A stretch of 64,000 nucleotides of DNA from an uncultured Brevundimonas sp. (GTDB taxonomy: Bacteria; Pseudomonadota; Alphaproteobacteria; Caulobacterales; Caulobacteraceae): positions 1 through 64,000 of the forward strand of contig NZ_CAMZFB010000001.1 of assembly GCF_947305955.1 (NCBI RefSeq), given 5' to 3'. This document shows positions 10,091 through 18,401 of this stretch, in pieces; position 1 is the stretch's first letter, and each line of letters begins with the position of its first letter. The notes below the pieces were generated by a model, which was given only the letters and a program-made list of their open reading frames with translations, was not told where the DNA came from and searched no databases. A program made the position numbers and the translations under genes.

Positions 10091-10495
10091 ATGATCGGTC
10101 TTGTGATCGTCACCCACGGGGGCCTGGCTTCCGAATTCATTTCGGCGATGGAACACGTCGTCGGACCGCAGAGCGGCGTGGCCGCCATCTGCATCGGGCC
10201 GGAAGACGATATGGAACGTCGCCGTCAGGACATCCTTGATGCCTCGGCGGCGGTGGATGATGGCGATGGCGTTATCCTGCTGACCGACATGTTCGGTGGC
10301 ACGCCGTCCAATCTGGCTATTTCCGTTATGGAACAGACCAAGGCCGAGGTGATCGCCGGACTGAACCTGCCCATGCTGATCAAGCTGGCCAGCGTGCGTA
10401 ACCGCGAGACGCTGGAAGCCTGTGTCGCCCATGCCCAGGATGCGGGGCGTAAATATATCTCGGTCGCGTCGTGGGTTCTGGCGGGGGACAAATGA
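10091..10495 (+). CDS. PTS EIIA component, mannose family (regulatory EIIA-Man)
   Basis: 134-residue EIIA of the mannose family with the phosphorylatable His in IVTHGGLASEFISAME and the segment VILLTDMFGGTPSNLA. No EIIB or EIIC gene accompanies it, so it most likely acts in a regulatory phosphorelay rather than in sugar import, as known for alphaproteobacterial PTS proteins (inference from family). It overlaps the HPr start codon by 4 nt (ATGA). The 110 nt after hprK hold no terminator that I can see. Confidence 0.92.
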   Translation: MIGLVIVTHGGLASEFISAMEHVVGPQSGVAAICIGPEDDMERRRQDILDASAAVDDGDGVILLTDMFGGTPSNLAISVMEQTKAEVIAGLNLPMLIKLASVRNRETLEACVAHAQDAGRKYISVASWVLAGDK

Positions 10496-10770
10496 GCCAG
10501 ACCGCCAAGGTGACCCTGTCGATCTGCAACCAGCGCGGCCTGCACGCGCGGGCCTCTGCCAAATTCGTCAAAACGGCTTCGGAGTTTGAATCCGAAATCC
10601 GCGTCAGCAAGGACGGCACCACCGTCGATGCCCGCTCGATCATGGGCCTGTTGATGCTGGGTGCCGGTATCGGCTCGACCATCGACGTCGAGGCCGAAGG
10701 CCCCGATGCCGAGGGCGCCATGGCGGCGCTGACCGATCTGGTCGAGCGCCGCTTTGACGAGGACCAATAG
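10492..10770 (+). CDS. Phosphocarrier protein HPr
   Basis: 92-residue phosphocarrier. The active-site His is in NQRGLHARASAKFVKTA and the regulatory Ser, target of HprK, is in VDARSIMGLLMLGA. Presence of the Ser site fits the adjacent hprK. I use the ATG at 10492, which overlaps the EIIA stop (ATGA), rather than the 10471 start in the ORF track. The gene ends 8 nt from the stop of the convergent MhqO/MhqD-like fusion, with no obvious terminator between. Confidence 0.95.
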   Translation: MSQTAKVTLSICNQRGLHARASAKFVKTASEFESEIRVSKDGTTVDARSIMGLLMLGAGIGSTIDVEAEGPDAEGAMAALTDLVERRFDEDQ

Positions 10771-10778
10771 GGCCGCGC

Positions 10779-12302
10779 TTACAGCCCTTGGATCCAGTTC
10801 TCGATTTCGGCCTGATCGGCATCGGTCATCCAGTGCCCCAGCCCCAGAACCTTGTGGCTGACCTCATGTCCCGCCGCCGACAGATCCGCCGTCAGGGCGG
10901 TGGCACGATCAACCGACACCAGATGGTCGCTATCGCCTGACACCAACAGGATACGGCCCTGCCCCTGCACGGGCTCGACCTCGCCTTCCAGAACCTTCAT
11001 CCCGCGCAACAGGACAGCCTGCCGGACGGTATCGGGATAGAGCTGGGCCATGGCGGCGATCATGTTCGCGCCGTTTGAATAGCCCAGCAGCATCAGCTTA
11101 TCCGGATCGAGCGCATAGCCACGGATGGCACCGGCCATAAAGGCGTTGAAGGCTGCAGCCTCGGAGCGAATGTCGTCCTGATCGAACTCGCCCGGTCCAA
11201 AGCGGCGGAACCAACGCAGCTTGCCCTCTTCGGTCGCGCGCCCGCGCACGGCAAGGATGGCGGCCTTCGGGTTAATCCGGTGCGCCAGCGGCATCAGATC
11301 GCCCTCATCCCCGCCCGTCCCGTGCAGGACGACGATGGTGCTGCCATCCATCTCCTCTGGCCAATAGAAGCGGTGCACGAAGGGCAGGTCGCGCTTGGGG
11401 CAACGCATCTCGCCCGGCCGTGCGAACTGCGGCAGGCGGATACGAAGCTCCTCGGCCACATGGGGCATGATTTCGGGCGGGAATTTCAGCGTCTGGCCCA
11501 GTTGGTCGGCGGGTTCGTCAGCGCTCATACCGGGGGCATCGGTCGCATATTCGATCAGCAGGCCCGAGGTATCGCGCACATAGAGCGACACGAAATACTG
11601 GCGATCATGCACATTGGTCGGGCCGTGATTGATCAGGTCCAGCCGCATCTGGCGTACAGCCTCGATATCCGGCGCGCGGAAGGCGACATGGTCCGGCACC
11701 CCTGCCCCCTTCACCGAAGGCGGGAAGCCGGTGACAGCATGGATGTCCACAATATCGGTATCGGATTTCAGGCGGGTGATCGCGCCCTCGGTCCTGTCGT
11801 GCTGATAGCCGAAGCGACCGATGAAGGCAGAGGTTGCCTCGGCCACGTCGCTCAGCACCGTAATGCCGCGAATATGACAGGGTGCCGTCACCGATCCCGA
11901 TCCGGTCGCCGCCTCGCTGGCCACCAGCTTGATAATCAGACCGTCGGGGTCCTTCAGCCGCAGGACGGATTCGCCGAACTCTTTCAGCGGCCCCTCCACA
12001 GGGATGTTGGCCGAGATGGCCCGCATCATCCATTCGCCCAGACTGTCCGCCGGAACCGCAAAGGCGATTTCGGACACCTGTCCCAGACCGGTGCGGCCCC
12101 GCCCCGTAGCCTCCCACACAAGGAAGCTAACCAGCGTGCCGGGGCGACCTTGGGGATCACCATAGAAGAGGTGCAGCTGCTGGGCGTCCTCATAGCCACC
12201 CGTCTGTTTGACGAGGCTGAGCCCCAGAAAGCCCATGTAGAAGTCCACATTGGCCTGAACATCGGCGGTAATGCTGGTGACGTGGTGAATGCCCGTGGTC
12301 AC
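10779..12302 (-). CDS. Fused MhqO-like ring-cleaving dioxygenase and MhqD-like hydrolase
   Basis: About 507 residues in two parts. The N-terminal roughly 310 residues are two glyoxalase/VOC modules (TTGIHHVTSITADVQANVDF; RGITVLSDVAEATSAFIGRF) of the MhqO/LinE-like dioxygenase family. The C-terminal roughly 190 residues are an alpha/beta hydrolase with the oxyanion segment VVLHGTGGDEGDL, nucleophile GYSNGANM, acid SGDSDHLV and base GLGHWMTD, like carboxylesterase MhqD. In Bacillus, mhqO and mhqD are separate genes induced by quinones. I prefer the GTG at 12302, with GAAAGAG upstream, over the TTG at 12353. It lies 63 nt downstream of a GST gene on the same strand, supporting a role in quinone/catechol or other electrophile detoxification (inference). 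Confidence 0.85.
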   Translation of the reverse strand: MTTGIHHVTSITADVQANVDFYMGFLGLSLVKQTGGYEDAQQLHLFYGDPQGRPGTLVSFLVWEATGRGRTGLGQVSEIAFAVPADSLGEWMMRAISANIPVEGPLKEFGESVLRLKDPDGLIIKLVASEAATGSGSVTAPCHIRGITVLSDVAEATSAFIGRFGYQHDRTEGAITRLKSDTDIVDIHAVTGFPPSVKGAGVPDHVAFRAPDIEAVRQMRLDLINHGPTNVHDRQYFVSLYVRDTSGLLIEYATDAPGMSADEPADQLGQTLKFPPEIMPHVAEELRIRLPQFARPGEMRCPKRDLPFVHRFYWPEEMDGSTIVVLHGTGGDEGDLMPLAHRINPKAAILAVRGRATEEGKLRWFRRFGPGEFDQDDIRSEAAAFNAFMAGAIRGYALDPDKLMLLGYSNGANMIAAMAQLYPDTVRQAVLLRGMKVLEGEVEPVQGQGRILLVSGDSDHLVSVDRATALTADLSAAGHEVSHKVLGLGHWMTDADQAEIENWIQGL

Positions 12303-12365
12303 GATATCTCTTTCAATGAAAATGGACCCCGTGCCATGCGGACGCGGGGCCAATAGTATTCGGTT

Positions 12366-12983
12366 TTACTTGCCCGCTTCGCGGTCCAGAACCTTTTGCA
12401 CCGCAGGGTCAGCCGCCAGACGGTCATGCAGGGCCAGCACATTCGGATACTGCGACAGATGGCCCTCCAACAGCTTCTTGCCCCAGCGGATCATGGGGAA
12501 GGCATAGGCGTCCATCACCGACTTGGTGCCAAGAATCCACTCGCGGCCCTCAAGGTGTTTATTCAAGGCGGCAAACTGTTTGTGGGCCAGGGCGTGACCG
12601 GCCTTCACCACCTTTTGGCGCGCTTCGTCGCTGTCGTCGGTGGTGTAGCGGGCGGGCATGAAGATCGGCCAGAAGGAGGCGTGCATGTCGCTGGTGAAGA
12701 AGGACGACCAGCGATGGGCCTCGGCCCGCTCGCGCAGGCTGTCGCCACCGGTCAGGCCCGCTTCGGGATGTTTGTGCGCCAGATAGTCAAGGATCGCCCC
12801 CGCCTGCGTCAGCAGCCATCCGTCGTCTTCACGAAGGGTCGGCACCGCACCCGCAGGATTGACTGCCAATAGCTCCGGCGAGCCATAGCCAACCTTGACC
12901 GCCTCATACGGTGCACCAATCCACTCCAGCACAATATGCGGTGCCAGCGAGCAAGCCCCAACGGCGTAATAAAGCGTCGGCAT
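12366..12983 (-). CDS. Glutathione S-transferase, beta-class-like
   Basis: 205-residue GST. The thioredoxin-fold N-terminus begins MPTLYYAVGACSLAPHIVLE, where the Cys of GACSLAPH is the beta-class active-site cysteine, and NPAGAVPTL holds the cis-Pro. An all-alpha C-terminal domain follows (about residues 85-205). The start ATG at 12983 is preceded by AAGGACGAC and is preferred over the upstream 13007 start. It is followed on the same strand by the MhqO/MhqD-like fusion, so the two may form one detoxification operon. Confidence 0.88.
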   Translation of the reverse strand: MPTLYYAVGACSLAPHIVLEWIGAPYEAVKVGYGSPELLAVNPAGAVPTLREDDGWLLTQAGAILDYLAHKHPEAGLTGGDSLRERAEAHRWSSFFTSDMHASFWPIFMPARYTTDDSDEARQKVVKAGHALAHKQFAALNKHLEGREWILGTKSVMDAYAFPMIRWGKKLLEGHLSQYPNVLALHDRLAADPAVQKVLDREAGK

Positions 12984-13181
12984 CAATGTCGTCCTTTGCG
13001 TTTCCAATCAGGCATCAGCCCGGTTGCAGTTCACATGGTCACTCGCTCCGCGCGCCGAAAGCCATCGGCGGCCCACCTCAATGTGACACCATGTAAAACG
13101 GCAAATCAAACGGTCGGTTGCCGCGGCAAACGCCGCAATGGCAGGTCAAATCACCGCCAGAATATCCATTGTGCAGGAAGA

Positions 13182-13257
<76 letters not shown>

Positions 13258-13368
13258 GTGCGGTGGAGATAAGGACGACAGGTCCGGCCTGTCAACGGGT
13301 CGTTGGCCTGCTTGGCTATTGTCGTACGGATCGCTAGAAGGGACGGCTTGAAACAGGGATAGACACCG

Positions 13369-13689
13369 ATGGCCGCCGGCTTTGTGAACTTCTTCTTTCT
13401 GGTGCTGAACTGGTCGCTGGACCTTGTGGTCATTGCCATCATCGCCAACGCCATCCTCAGCTGGCTGCTGGCGTTTGACGTCATCAACTATCGCAACCGT
13501 TTCGTCTATCAGATCGCCACCGGGCTGGACCGCTTCACCTCGCCGCTGTTGGCACCGCTGCGCCGTTTCATCCCGTCGCTGGGCGGCATCGACATCACGC
13601 CGATCATTCTGTTGTTGGTGATCCGCGCCCTTCAGTCGACCGTCATCGTGGCCCTGCATAACCTTTGCCTTGGCATGGTGGGCTATTGA
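13369..13689 (+). CDS. YggT family membrane protein
   Basis: 106-residue integral membrane protein with two hydrophobic stretches (about 5-35 and 75-103) around the conserved cytoplasmic segment TGLDRFTSPLLAPLRRFIP and GIDITPIILLLVIRAL. These are the two halves of the YggT/Ycf19 repeat. YggT proteins are linked to osmotic tolerance and division-associated membrane organisation, but the biochemical role is unsettled. The gene sits just after tRNA-Ala on the opposite strand. Confidence 0.88.
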   Translation: MAAGFVNFFFLVLNWSLDLVVIAIIANAILSWLLAFDVINYRNRFVYQIATGLDRFTSPLLAPLRRFIPSLGGIDITPIILLLVIRALQSTVIVALHNLCLGMVGY

Positions 13690-13819
13690 GCTAGGGCTTG
13701 CAGGTCACGCCCCTATGCATTTCCGACATCGCGTCGCCATTCGTGACTTGCACCCAGCGTAGCGGCCTCTAATGCTGTTCAGCCTAACTGTTCAGTTCTG
13801 TCGGAAGCCCTAGTTGACC

Positions 13820-14701
13820 ATGAGCGGATTCAAAACTGTCGCCATCATTGGCGCCGGTCAGATGGGGGCAGGTATTGCCCAGACCGTCGCCACCGGTGGC
13901 TATGACGTCAAAATCTATGACGCGGCAGAAGGACGCTCCACGCTGGCACTGGGTGAAGTCGCCGCCAGTCTTGCCCGCCGCAGTGCGCGTGGACTGATTG
14001 GCGAGGCCGAAGCCCACGCGTCGCTGGGCCGCATCCAGCAAGCGGGCTCCATTGTCGAACTGGTGACCGGCGCCGATCTGGTGATCGAGGCGGCCAGCGA
14101 GGACGAGGCCGTCAAAAAAGCCGTTCTGGCCGATGCCGTGCCGCATCTGTCGGCCCATACGGTCATTGCCAGCAACACTTCGTCGATTTCCATCACCCGT
14201 CTGGCCTCGGTGACCGACCGTCCGGACCGCTTTATCGGCCTTCATTTCATGAAGCCGGCACCGGTGATGCGACTGGTCGAGATCGTGCGCGGCATCGCCA
14301 CCTCGGCCGAGACCTATGACCAGGCGGTCGCCTTTGCCGAGAGCCTTGGCAAGGAGACCACCGTCTCCGAAGACTTCCCCGCCTTCATCGTCAACCGCAT
14401 CCTTGTGCCGATGATGAACGAGGCGATTTACACCCTTTATGAGGGCGTCGGCACGGTCACCTCGATCGACCGCGCCCTCAAGCTTGGCGCAAATCATCCT
14501 ATGGGCCCGCTTGAACTTGCGGACTTTATGGGGCTGGATGTGGCTCTGGCCATCATGAACGTGCTTCATGAGGGTCTGGCAGACAGCAAATACCGCCCGT
14601 GCCCGCTGCTGGTGAAATATGTCGAGGCCGGCTGGCTTGGGCGAAAGACCGGCCGCGGTTTCTATGACTATTCGGGCGAAACTCCGGTACCCACACGCTG
14701 A
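13820..14701 (+). CDS. 3-hydroxybutyryl-CoA dehydrogenase
   Basis: 293-residue NAD(P)-dependent dehydrogenase interconverting 3-hydroxyacyl-CoA (typically C4) and acetoacetyl-CoA. It has the Rossmann motif [16 protein letters not shown], catalytic His in [13 protein letters not shown], and the C-terminal dimerisation domain [16 protein letters not shown]...[11 protein letters not shown]. Length matches the single-domain PaaH/Hbd type. I use the ATG at 13820 rather than the TTG at 13814. Its stop overlaps the next start (TGATG). A PHB depolymerase lies about 12 kb away, so a role in C4-CoA or PHB metabolism is plausible but not shown. Confidence 0.92.
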   Translation: MSGFKTVAIIGAGQMGAGIAQTVATGGYDVKIYDAAEGRSTLALGEVAASLARRSARGLIGEAEAHASLGRIQQAGSIVELVTGADLVIEAASEDEAVKKAVLADAVPHLSAHTVIASNTSSISITRLASVTDRPDRFIGLHFMKPAPVMRLVEIVRGIATSAETYDQAVAFAESLGKETTVSEDFPAFIVNRILVPMMNEAIYTLYEGVGTVTSIDRALKLGANHPMGPLELADFMGLDVALAIMNVLHEGLADSKYRPCPLLVKYVEAGWLGRKTGRGFYDYSGETPVPTR

Positions 14702-15276
14702 TGATTGAACACGCCGCCCCCACCCCGCCCCGCACGGATCGCGAAAGCGCCACGAGCATCATCGACCGTTTTCCGGGGGGCGAACGTGTTGCACCGCGTA
14801 ATAGCCCGCAGTCCAAGATTCTGGCCGTCCTGCTGGCCGCCGCATGGCCGCCGCTGCTGGTGACCCTGCCGATCTGGCCGCCGCATCACTATTGGGCGGG
14901 GCTGGATACCGACTGGCGGCTGGTGCTGCTGGCGGTGGGGCTAATCGCCACGCCGATCTTCATGGCCCGTCTGGCCAAGGCCAAGCGCCCGAACAATGCA
15001 CCGTGGACGCGCCGTGCGGTTGTGGCCCGCTATGTCATCTATGGGGGCCTTCTGACGGCTGTCCTTCAGATCCTGATGACCCTTGTTCTGGCCATCGTCG
15101 CCGGTTTCTCGGGCGAGAGCTTTGTTCAGGCTCTGGGCGCGATCGAGACGGTCGTGCTGGTGTTCGGGGTTCTGGGCGTTCCCCTCGCTCTGATGGTGGG
15201 TGTCAGCTACGCCCTGTGGGGCGGGCTGTGTGTGGCCTATATCGGCTATAAGAAGGTGAACGTTTCACGCTTCTAA
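14701..15276 (+). CDS. Hypothetical membrane protein
   Basis: 191 residues, not recognised. After a hydrophilic N-terminus of about 40 residues there are roughly four hydrophobic helices: ILAVLLAAAWPPLLVTLPIW, LVLLAVGLIATPIFMARLA, YVIYGGLLTAVLQILMTLVL, and a final stretch ending in GLCVAYIGYKK. The start overlaps the stop of the dehydrogenase gene by one base, so it is probably translationally coupled to it. The DUF418 gene follows 29 nt after the stop, behind its own strong ribosome-binding site. Confidence 0.7.
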   Translation: MIEHAAPTPPRTDRESATSIIDRFPGGERVAPRNSPQSKILAVLLAAAWPPLLVTLPIWPPHHYWAGLDTDWRLVLLAVGLIATPIFMARLAKAKRPNNAPWTRRAVVARYVIYGGLLTAVLQILMTLVLAIVAGFSGESFVQALGAIETVVLVFGVLGVPLALMVGVSYALWGGLCVAYIGYKKVNVSRF

Positions 15277-15305
15277 AGCCCAGATGACCATCGGGAGGGG
15301 TGGCC

Positions 15306-16505
15306 ATGACGGTAGCGGATAATCGACTGATATCGCTGGACAGCCTTCGTGGTCTGGCTGTACTCGGCATTCTTGTCGTGAACATCATGGCCTTTGCCTG
15401 GCCGATGACTGTGGCCATGGATGCCACAGCCGGTCCGTTTGCGATCGATGGCATGCTGTCGGGCAACGACCGCCTGTTCTACTGGGTCGAGCAGACCTTC
15501 TTCGTCGATCGTTTCCGCAACCTGTTCACCCTGTTGTTCGGGGTCAGCCTGTTTCTGGTGGGCGGAGAGCGCACCGACAAGGATCGCGGGCGCCTGTTGC
15601 GACGGCGCCTTGGCTGGCTGGCCGTGTTTGGCCTCGTCCACGGGTTGCTGATCTGGTTTGGCGATATTCTACTGTTCTATGCGTTTTGCGGCCTGTTCGC
15701 CATGCTGGCGCGCTCGCTGTCGGGGCGTATCCTGATCATCATCGGCGGGGGGATCACCGCGGCCCTTGGTTTTTGCCAGCTCGGGTTTGGCCTGCTGCTG
15801 CCCATGCTGCCGCCGGAGTTTTCCGCGTCCATGTCGGGCGAGCAGACCGCGGATGTATTCGGCTCGGTCACCGATATCATCGCGGCCTATCAGTCCGGCC
15901 TAGTCGGGGCTTTGATCGAGAACCTGAAGGCGTGGCTGATCGTCCAGCTCAGCAGCCTGATGATCATGCCATTCTCGTCCATCCCGATCATGCTGCTGGG
16001 CATGGGGCTGTTCAAGGTAGGCTTCTTCCACGGGCGGGTCAGGGCGTGGATCTATTGGGCGCTGATCGCCGTCACGGCGGTGGCACTGGCCGCTCGCGGC
16101 TGGGCCGTGCATGTCGAAAGTTTGGTCCCTCCCGTCGAAATGCCGTCGCGGGGGCTGGATGAAGCCACAGCAGGGCTTTCTGTGCTGATCACCATCGGAT
16201 ACGCCGCCCTGGTCATCATGGTGCCGGTGATGTTCCGCTGGCTTGCCCCTGTGGGCCAGATGGCCTTTACGACCTACCTCTGCCAGTCGCTGATCATGGC
16301 CTTTGCCTTCTATGCGCCATTTGGGCCAAAGCTGTTTGGCACCGTGCCACCCGGCCAGATGTGGACATGGATTATCGGGTGCTGGATCGCCCAGATTGTC
16401 TTTGCGCATGTATGGATGCGGTTCTTTAGATGGGGTCCGCTGGAGTGGGTGTGGCGCTGCCTGACCTACGGTCGCAAGCTCGAGATCCGCAAATCCCTCC
16501 CCTAG
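15306..16505 (+). CDS. DUF418 family membrane protein
   Basis: About 399-residue polytopic membrane protein. It starts with the family signature LISLDSLRGLAVLGILVVN and has about eight to ten hydrophobic segments. The C-terminal DUF418 region includes APVGQMAFTTYLCQSL and the aromatic FAHVWMRFFRWGPLEWVWR. The fold resembles membrane acyltransferases (YeiB/OpgC type), but no substrate is established. I chose the ATG at 15306 with GGGAGGGG 5 nt upstream, over the GTG at 15300. hisS follows after 41 nt. Confidence 0.85.
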   Translation: MTVADNRLISLDSLRGLAVLGILVVNIMAFAWPMTVAMDATAGPFAIDGMLSGNDRLFYWVEQTFFVDRFRNLFTLLFGVSLFLVGGERTDKDRGRLLRRRLGWLAVFGLVHGLLIWFGDILLFYAFCGLFAMLARSLSGRILIIIGGGITAALGFCQLGFGLLLPMLPPEFSASMSGEQTADVFGSVTDIIAAYQSGLVGALIENLKAWLIVQLSSLMIMPFSSIPIMLLGMGLFKVGFFHGRVRAWIYWALIAVTAVALAARGWAVHVESLVPPVEMPSRGLDEATAGLSVLITIGYAALVIMVPVMFRWLAPVGQMAFTTYLCQSLIMAFAFYAPFGPKLFGTVPPGQMWTWIIGCWIAQIVFAHVWMRFFRWGPLEWVWRCLTYGRKLEIRKSLP

Positions 16506-16546
16506 TCGCATTGCAGCGGGACGTGTGATGGCTTAATCGCCACCGC

Positions 16547-18031
16547 ATGACCGATACTGCACGCCCAGACACCCGCCCCGAAGCACGCTCACCCCGCGGT
16601 TTTCAGGACCGTCGCGGCCATGATTTGAGCGTCGAGCGTCAACTGATCGCGCGCGTGTCGGAAGTTTACGAGCGCTGGGGCTTTGAGGCCCTTGAGACGC
16701 CCGCCTTTGAATATGTCGATGCGCTGGGCAAATTCCTGCCGGACACCGACCGCCCGAACGAAGGCGTTCTGGCGCTGGAGGACGACGACGACCAGTGGAT
16801 GGCCCTGCGCTATGACCACACGGCGCCGCTGGCCCGCTTTGCGGCGCAGAACTGGGAAACCCTGCCCAAGCCGTTCCGCCGCTATGCCTATGGTCCGGTC
16901 TGGCGCAATGAGAAGCCGGGTCCAGGCCGCTTCCGCGAGTTCTGGCAGTGCGATGCCGATACCGTAGGTTCCGACCGCCCCGAGGCCGACGCCGAAATCA
17001 TCGCTATGGGCGTTGAGGGTCTGGGGGCCGCTGGCCTCGAGGCCGGTCAGGCCGTTATCCGCGTCTCCAACCGCAAACTGTTCGACGGTCTGTTCGACGC
17101 CGCCGGTATCACCGACACCAACCAGCGCCTGACCGCCCTGCGCGCCGTCGATAAATACGACCGTCTGGGTATCGAAGGCGTACGCCTTCTGCTGGGCGAA
17201 GGCCGTCTGGATGAGTCCGGTGACTACACCAAGGGGGCCAATGTTCCGGCCAGCCTGATCACCAGCATCGAGGCCTTCCTCGCTTCGGCCGAACAGCCGG
17301 GCCTGTCGCGCGCCGAGGTTCTGGACGCCATTGCCAATGTCGGTGCCGGTCTGGGCGCTGCGGGCGAAGCGGCTCTGAAGGAACTGTCGGCCATCGACCG
17401 CGCCCTGAACGCCATGGGCGTGGCGCAGGATGCGGTGAAGTTCGACCCGACCATCGTGCGTGGTCTGGAATACTACACTGCCACCGTGTTCGAGGCCGAG
17501 CTGCTGCTGGAGACCAAGGACGAGAAGGGCCGCCCGATGCGCTTCGGCTCGATCGGCGGCGGTGGCCGGTATGACGATCTGGTCGCCCGCTTCACCGGCC
17601 AGCAGGTTCCGGCCACCGGCTTCTCCTTCGGTGTGTCGCGTCTGGCCTCGGCCCTGAAGGCTGCAGGCAAGACGGGCGAAGGCCGCACCCGCGGACCGGT
17701 CGTCGTCATCGTCTTCTCGGACGACGACATGCAGCACTATCTGGATGCCGTGGCCGAGCTGCGCAACGCAGGCATTCCGGCAGAGCTGTATCTGGGTCGC
17801 GCCGGCATGAAGGCCCAGTTCAAATATGCCGACCGTCGCAACGCCCCCGCCGCCGTCATCCTCGGCGGTGACGAGATCGCAGCGGGCGAAGTCACCATCA
17901 AGGATCTGGACGCCGGTCGCGCCCAAGCCGCCAACATCGCCGACAACGAAGCATGGAAGGCTGCCCGCCCCGGTCAGGTCAAGGTCGCCCGTTCGGAGCT
18001 GGTTGCCACCATCAAGGGCATTATCGAATAA
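16547..18031 (+). CDS. hisS: Histidyl-tRNA synthetase
   Basis: 494-residue class II synthetase charging tRNA-His. Visible are motif 2 (RYAYGPVWRNEKPGPGRFREFWQ cut short here by convention), the HisA motif VRGLEYYTATVFE, motif 3 (FSFGVSRLAS), and a C-terminal anticodon-binding domain starting near GPVVVIVF. It is longer than E. coli HisS (424 aa) and carries insertions typical of the alphaproteobacterial type. The ATG at 16547 follows DUF418 by 41 nt. No tRNA-His is present in the window. Confidence 0.95.
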   Translation: MTDTARPDTRPEARSPRGFQDRRGHDLSVERQLIARVSEVYERWGFEALETPAFEYVDALGKFLPDTDRPNEGVLALEDDDDQWMALRYDHTAPLARFAAQNWETLPKPFRRYAYGPVWRNEKPGPGRFREFWQCDADTVGSDRPEADAEIIAMGVEGLGAAGLEAGQAVIRVSNRKLFDGLFDAAGITDTNQRLTALRAVDKYDRLGIEGVRLLLGEGRLDESGDYTKGANVPASLITSIEAFLASAEQPGLSRAEVLDAIANVGAGLGAAGEAALKELSAIDRALNAMGVAQDAVKFDPTIVRGLEYYTATVFEAELLLETKDEKGRPMRFGSIGGGGRYDDLVARFTGQQVPATGFSFGVSRLASALKAAGKTGEGRTRGPVVVIVFSDDDMQHYLDAVAELRNAGIPAELYLGRAGMKAQFKYADRRNAPAAVILGGDEIAAGEVTIKDLDAGRAQAANIADNEAWKAARPGQVKVARSELVATIKGIIE

Positions 18032-18149
18032 GTTTCGAGAAATTACCTGCAACCCCATCAGGTTATCATCGATAACTCATAAATCCTTCGATTCCTTGCT
18101 TTCATTCGATTGACGCAAGGGCATCGATTGGGCCAATTGGGGTCACTCG

Positions 18150-18263
18150 AGGGACGCAGCGCGGTGGCGCAGCAGTCACTTGGAGGCGTTTCGGGGAGGA
18201 AACGTCCGCTCCATCAGAGAGCGAGAAGGCCCGCTGCGATGTATCCCCCGCAGCGGGCTTTTT
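18150..18263 (+). ncRNA. Candidate small structured RNA with intrinsic terminator
   Basis: Between hisS and the convergent M13 peptidase lies a non-coding stretch with a hairpin CGTTTC-GGGGAG-GAAACG, extended by GGAG/CTCC at its base (18182-18212). It is followed by a strong terminator, GCCCGCTGCG...CGCAGCGGGC then TTTTTC (18229-18263). The extra hairpin 120-200 nt after hisS suggests a separate small RNA or a processed hisS 3' UTR rather than only a terminator. I cannot match it to a named RNA family, and no convincing promoter is visible. Confidence 0.35.
18229..18263 (+). terminator. Rho-independent terminator downstream of hisS / candidate RNA
   Basis: A perfect 10-bp stem GCCCGCTGCG / CGCAGCGGGC with a 10-nt loop is followed by TTTTTC. 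Confidence 0.85.
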
Positions 18264-18342
18264 CATGCCTGCATCCCAAGCTTCAGCTTAATCGCGCACG
18301 TTCATGCTTAACGCCGATACTCCGTGCGGCAGCGTCGCGCAT

Positions 18343-18372
18343 GAAAAAGGCCGGTGGGAAACCACCGGCCTT
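18343..18372 (-). terminator. Terminator of the M13 peptidase gene
   Basis: The stem GGCCGGTGG / CCACCGGCC has a GAAA-type tetraloop. On the minus strand it is followed by TTTTTC, directly after the peptidase stop codon region. Confidence 0.85.
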
Positions 18373-18401
18373 CTCACTATCGAAACATTTTCGATAATCG
18401 C

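Noticed and set aside
18190-18215. Local resemblance to the conserved 5' core of RNase P RNA (GGAGGAAA...GTCCG...CTCC)
   Set aside because: The stretch folds as its own hairpin and a terminator follows within 60 nt, far too short for a 350-400 nt rnpB. The match is probably chance.
18110-18397. 95-aa plus-strand ORF after hisS
   Set aside because: It runs through two terminator hairpins and a structured region, has no ribosome-binding site and no domain.
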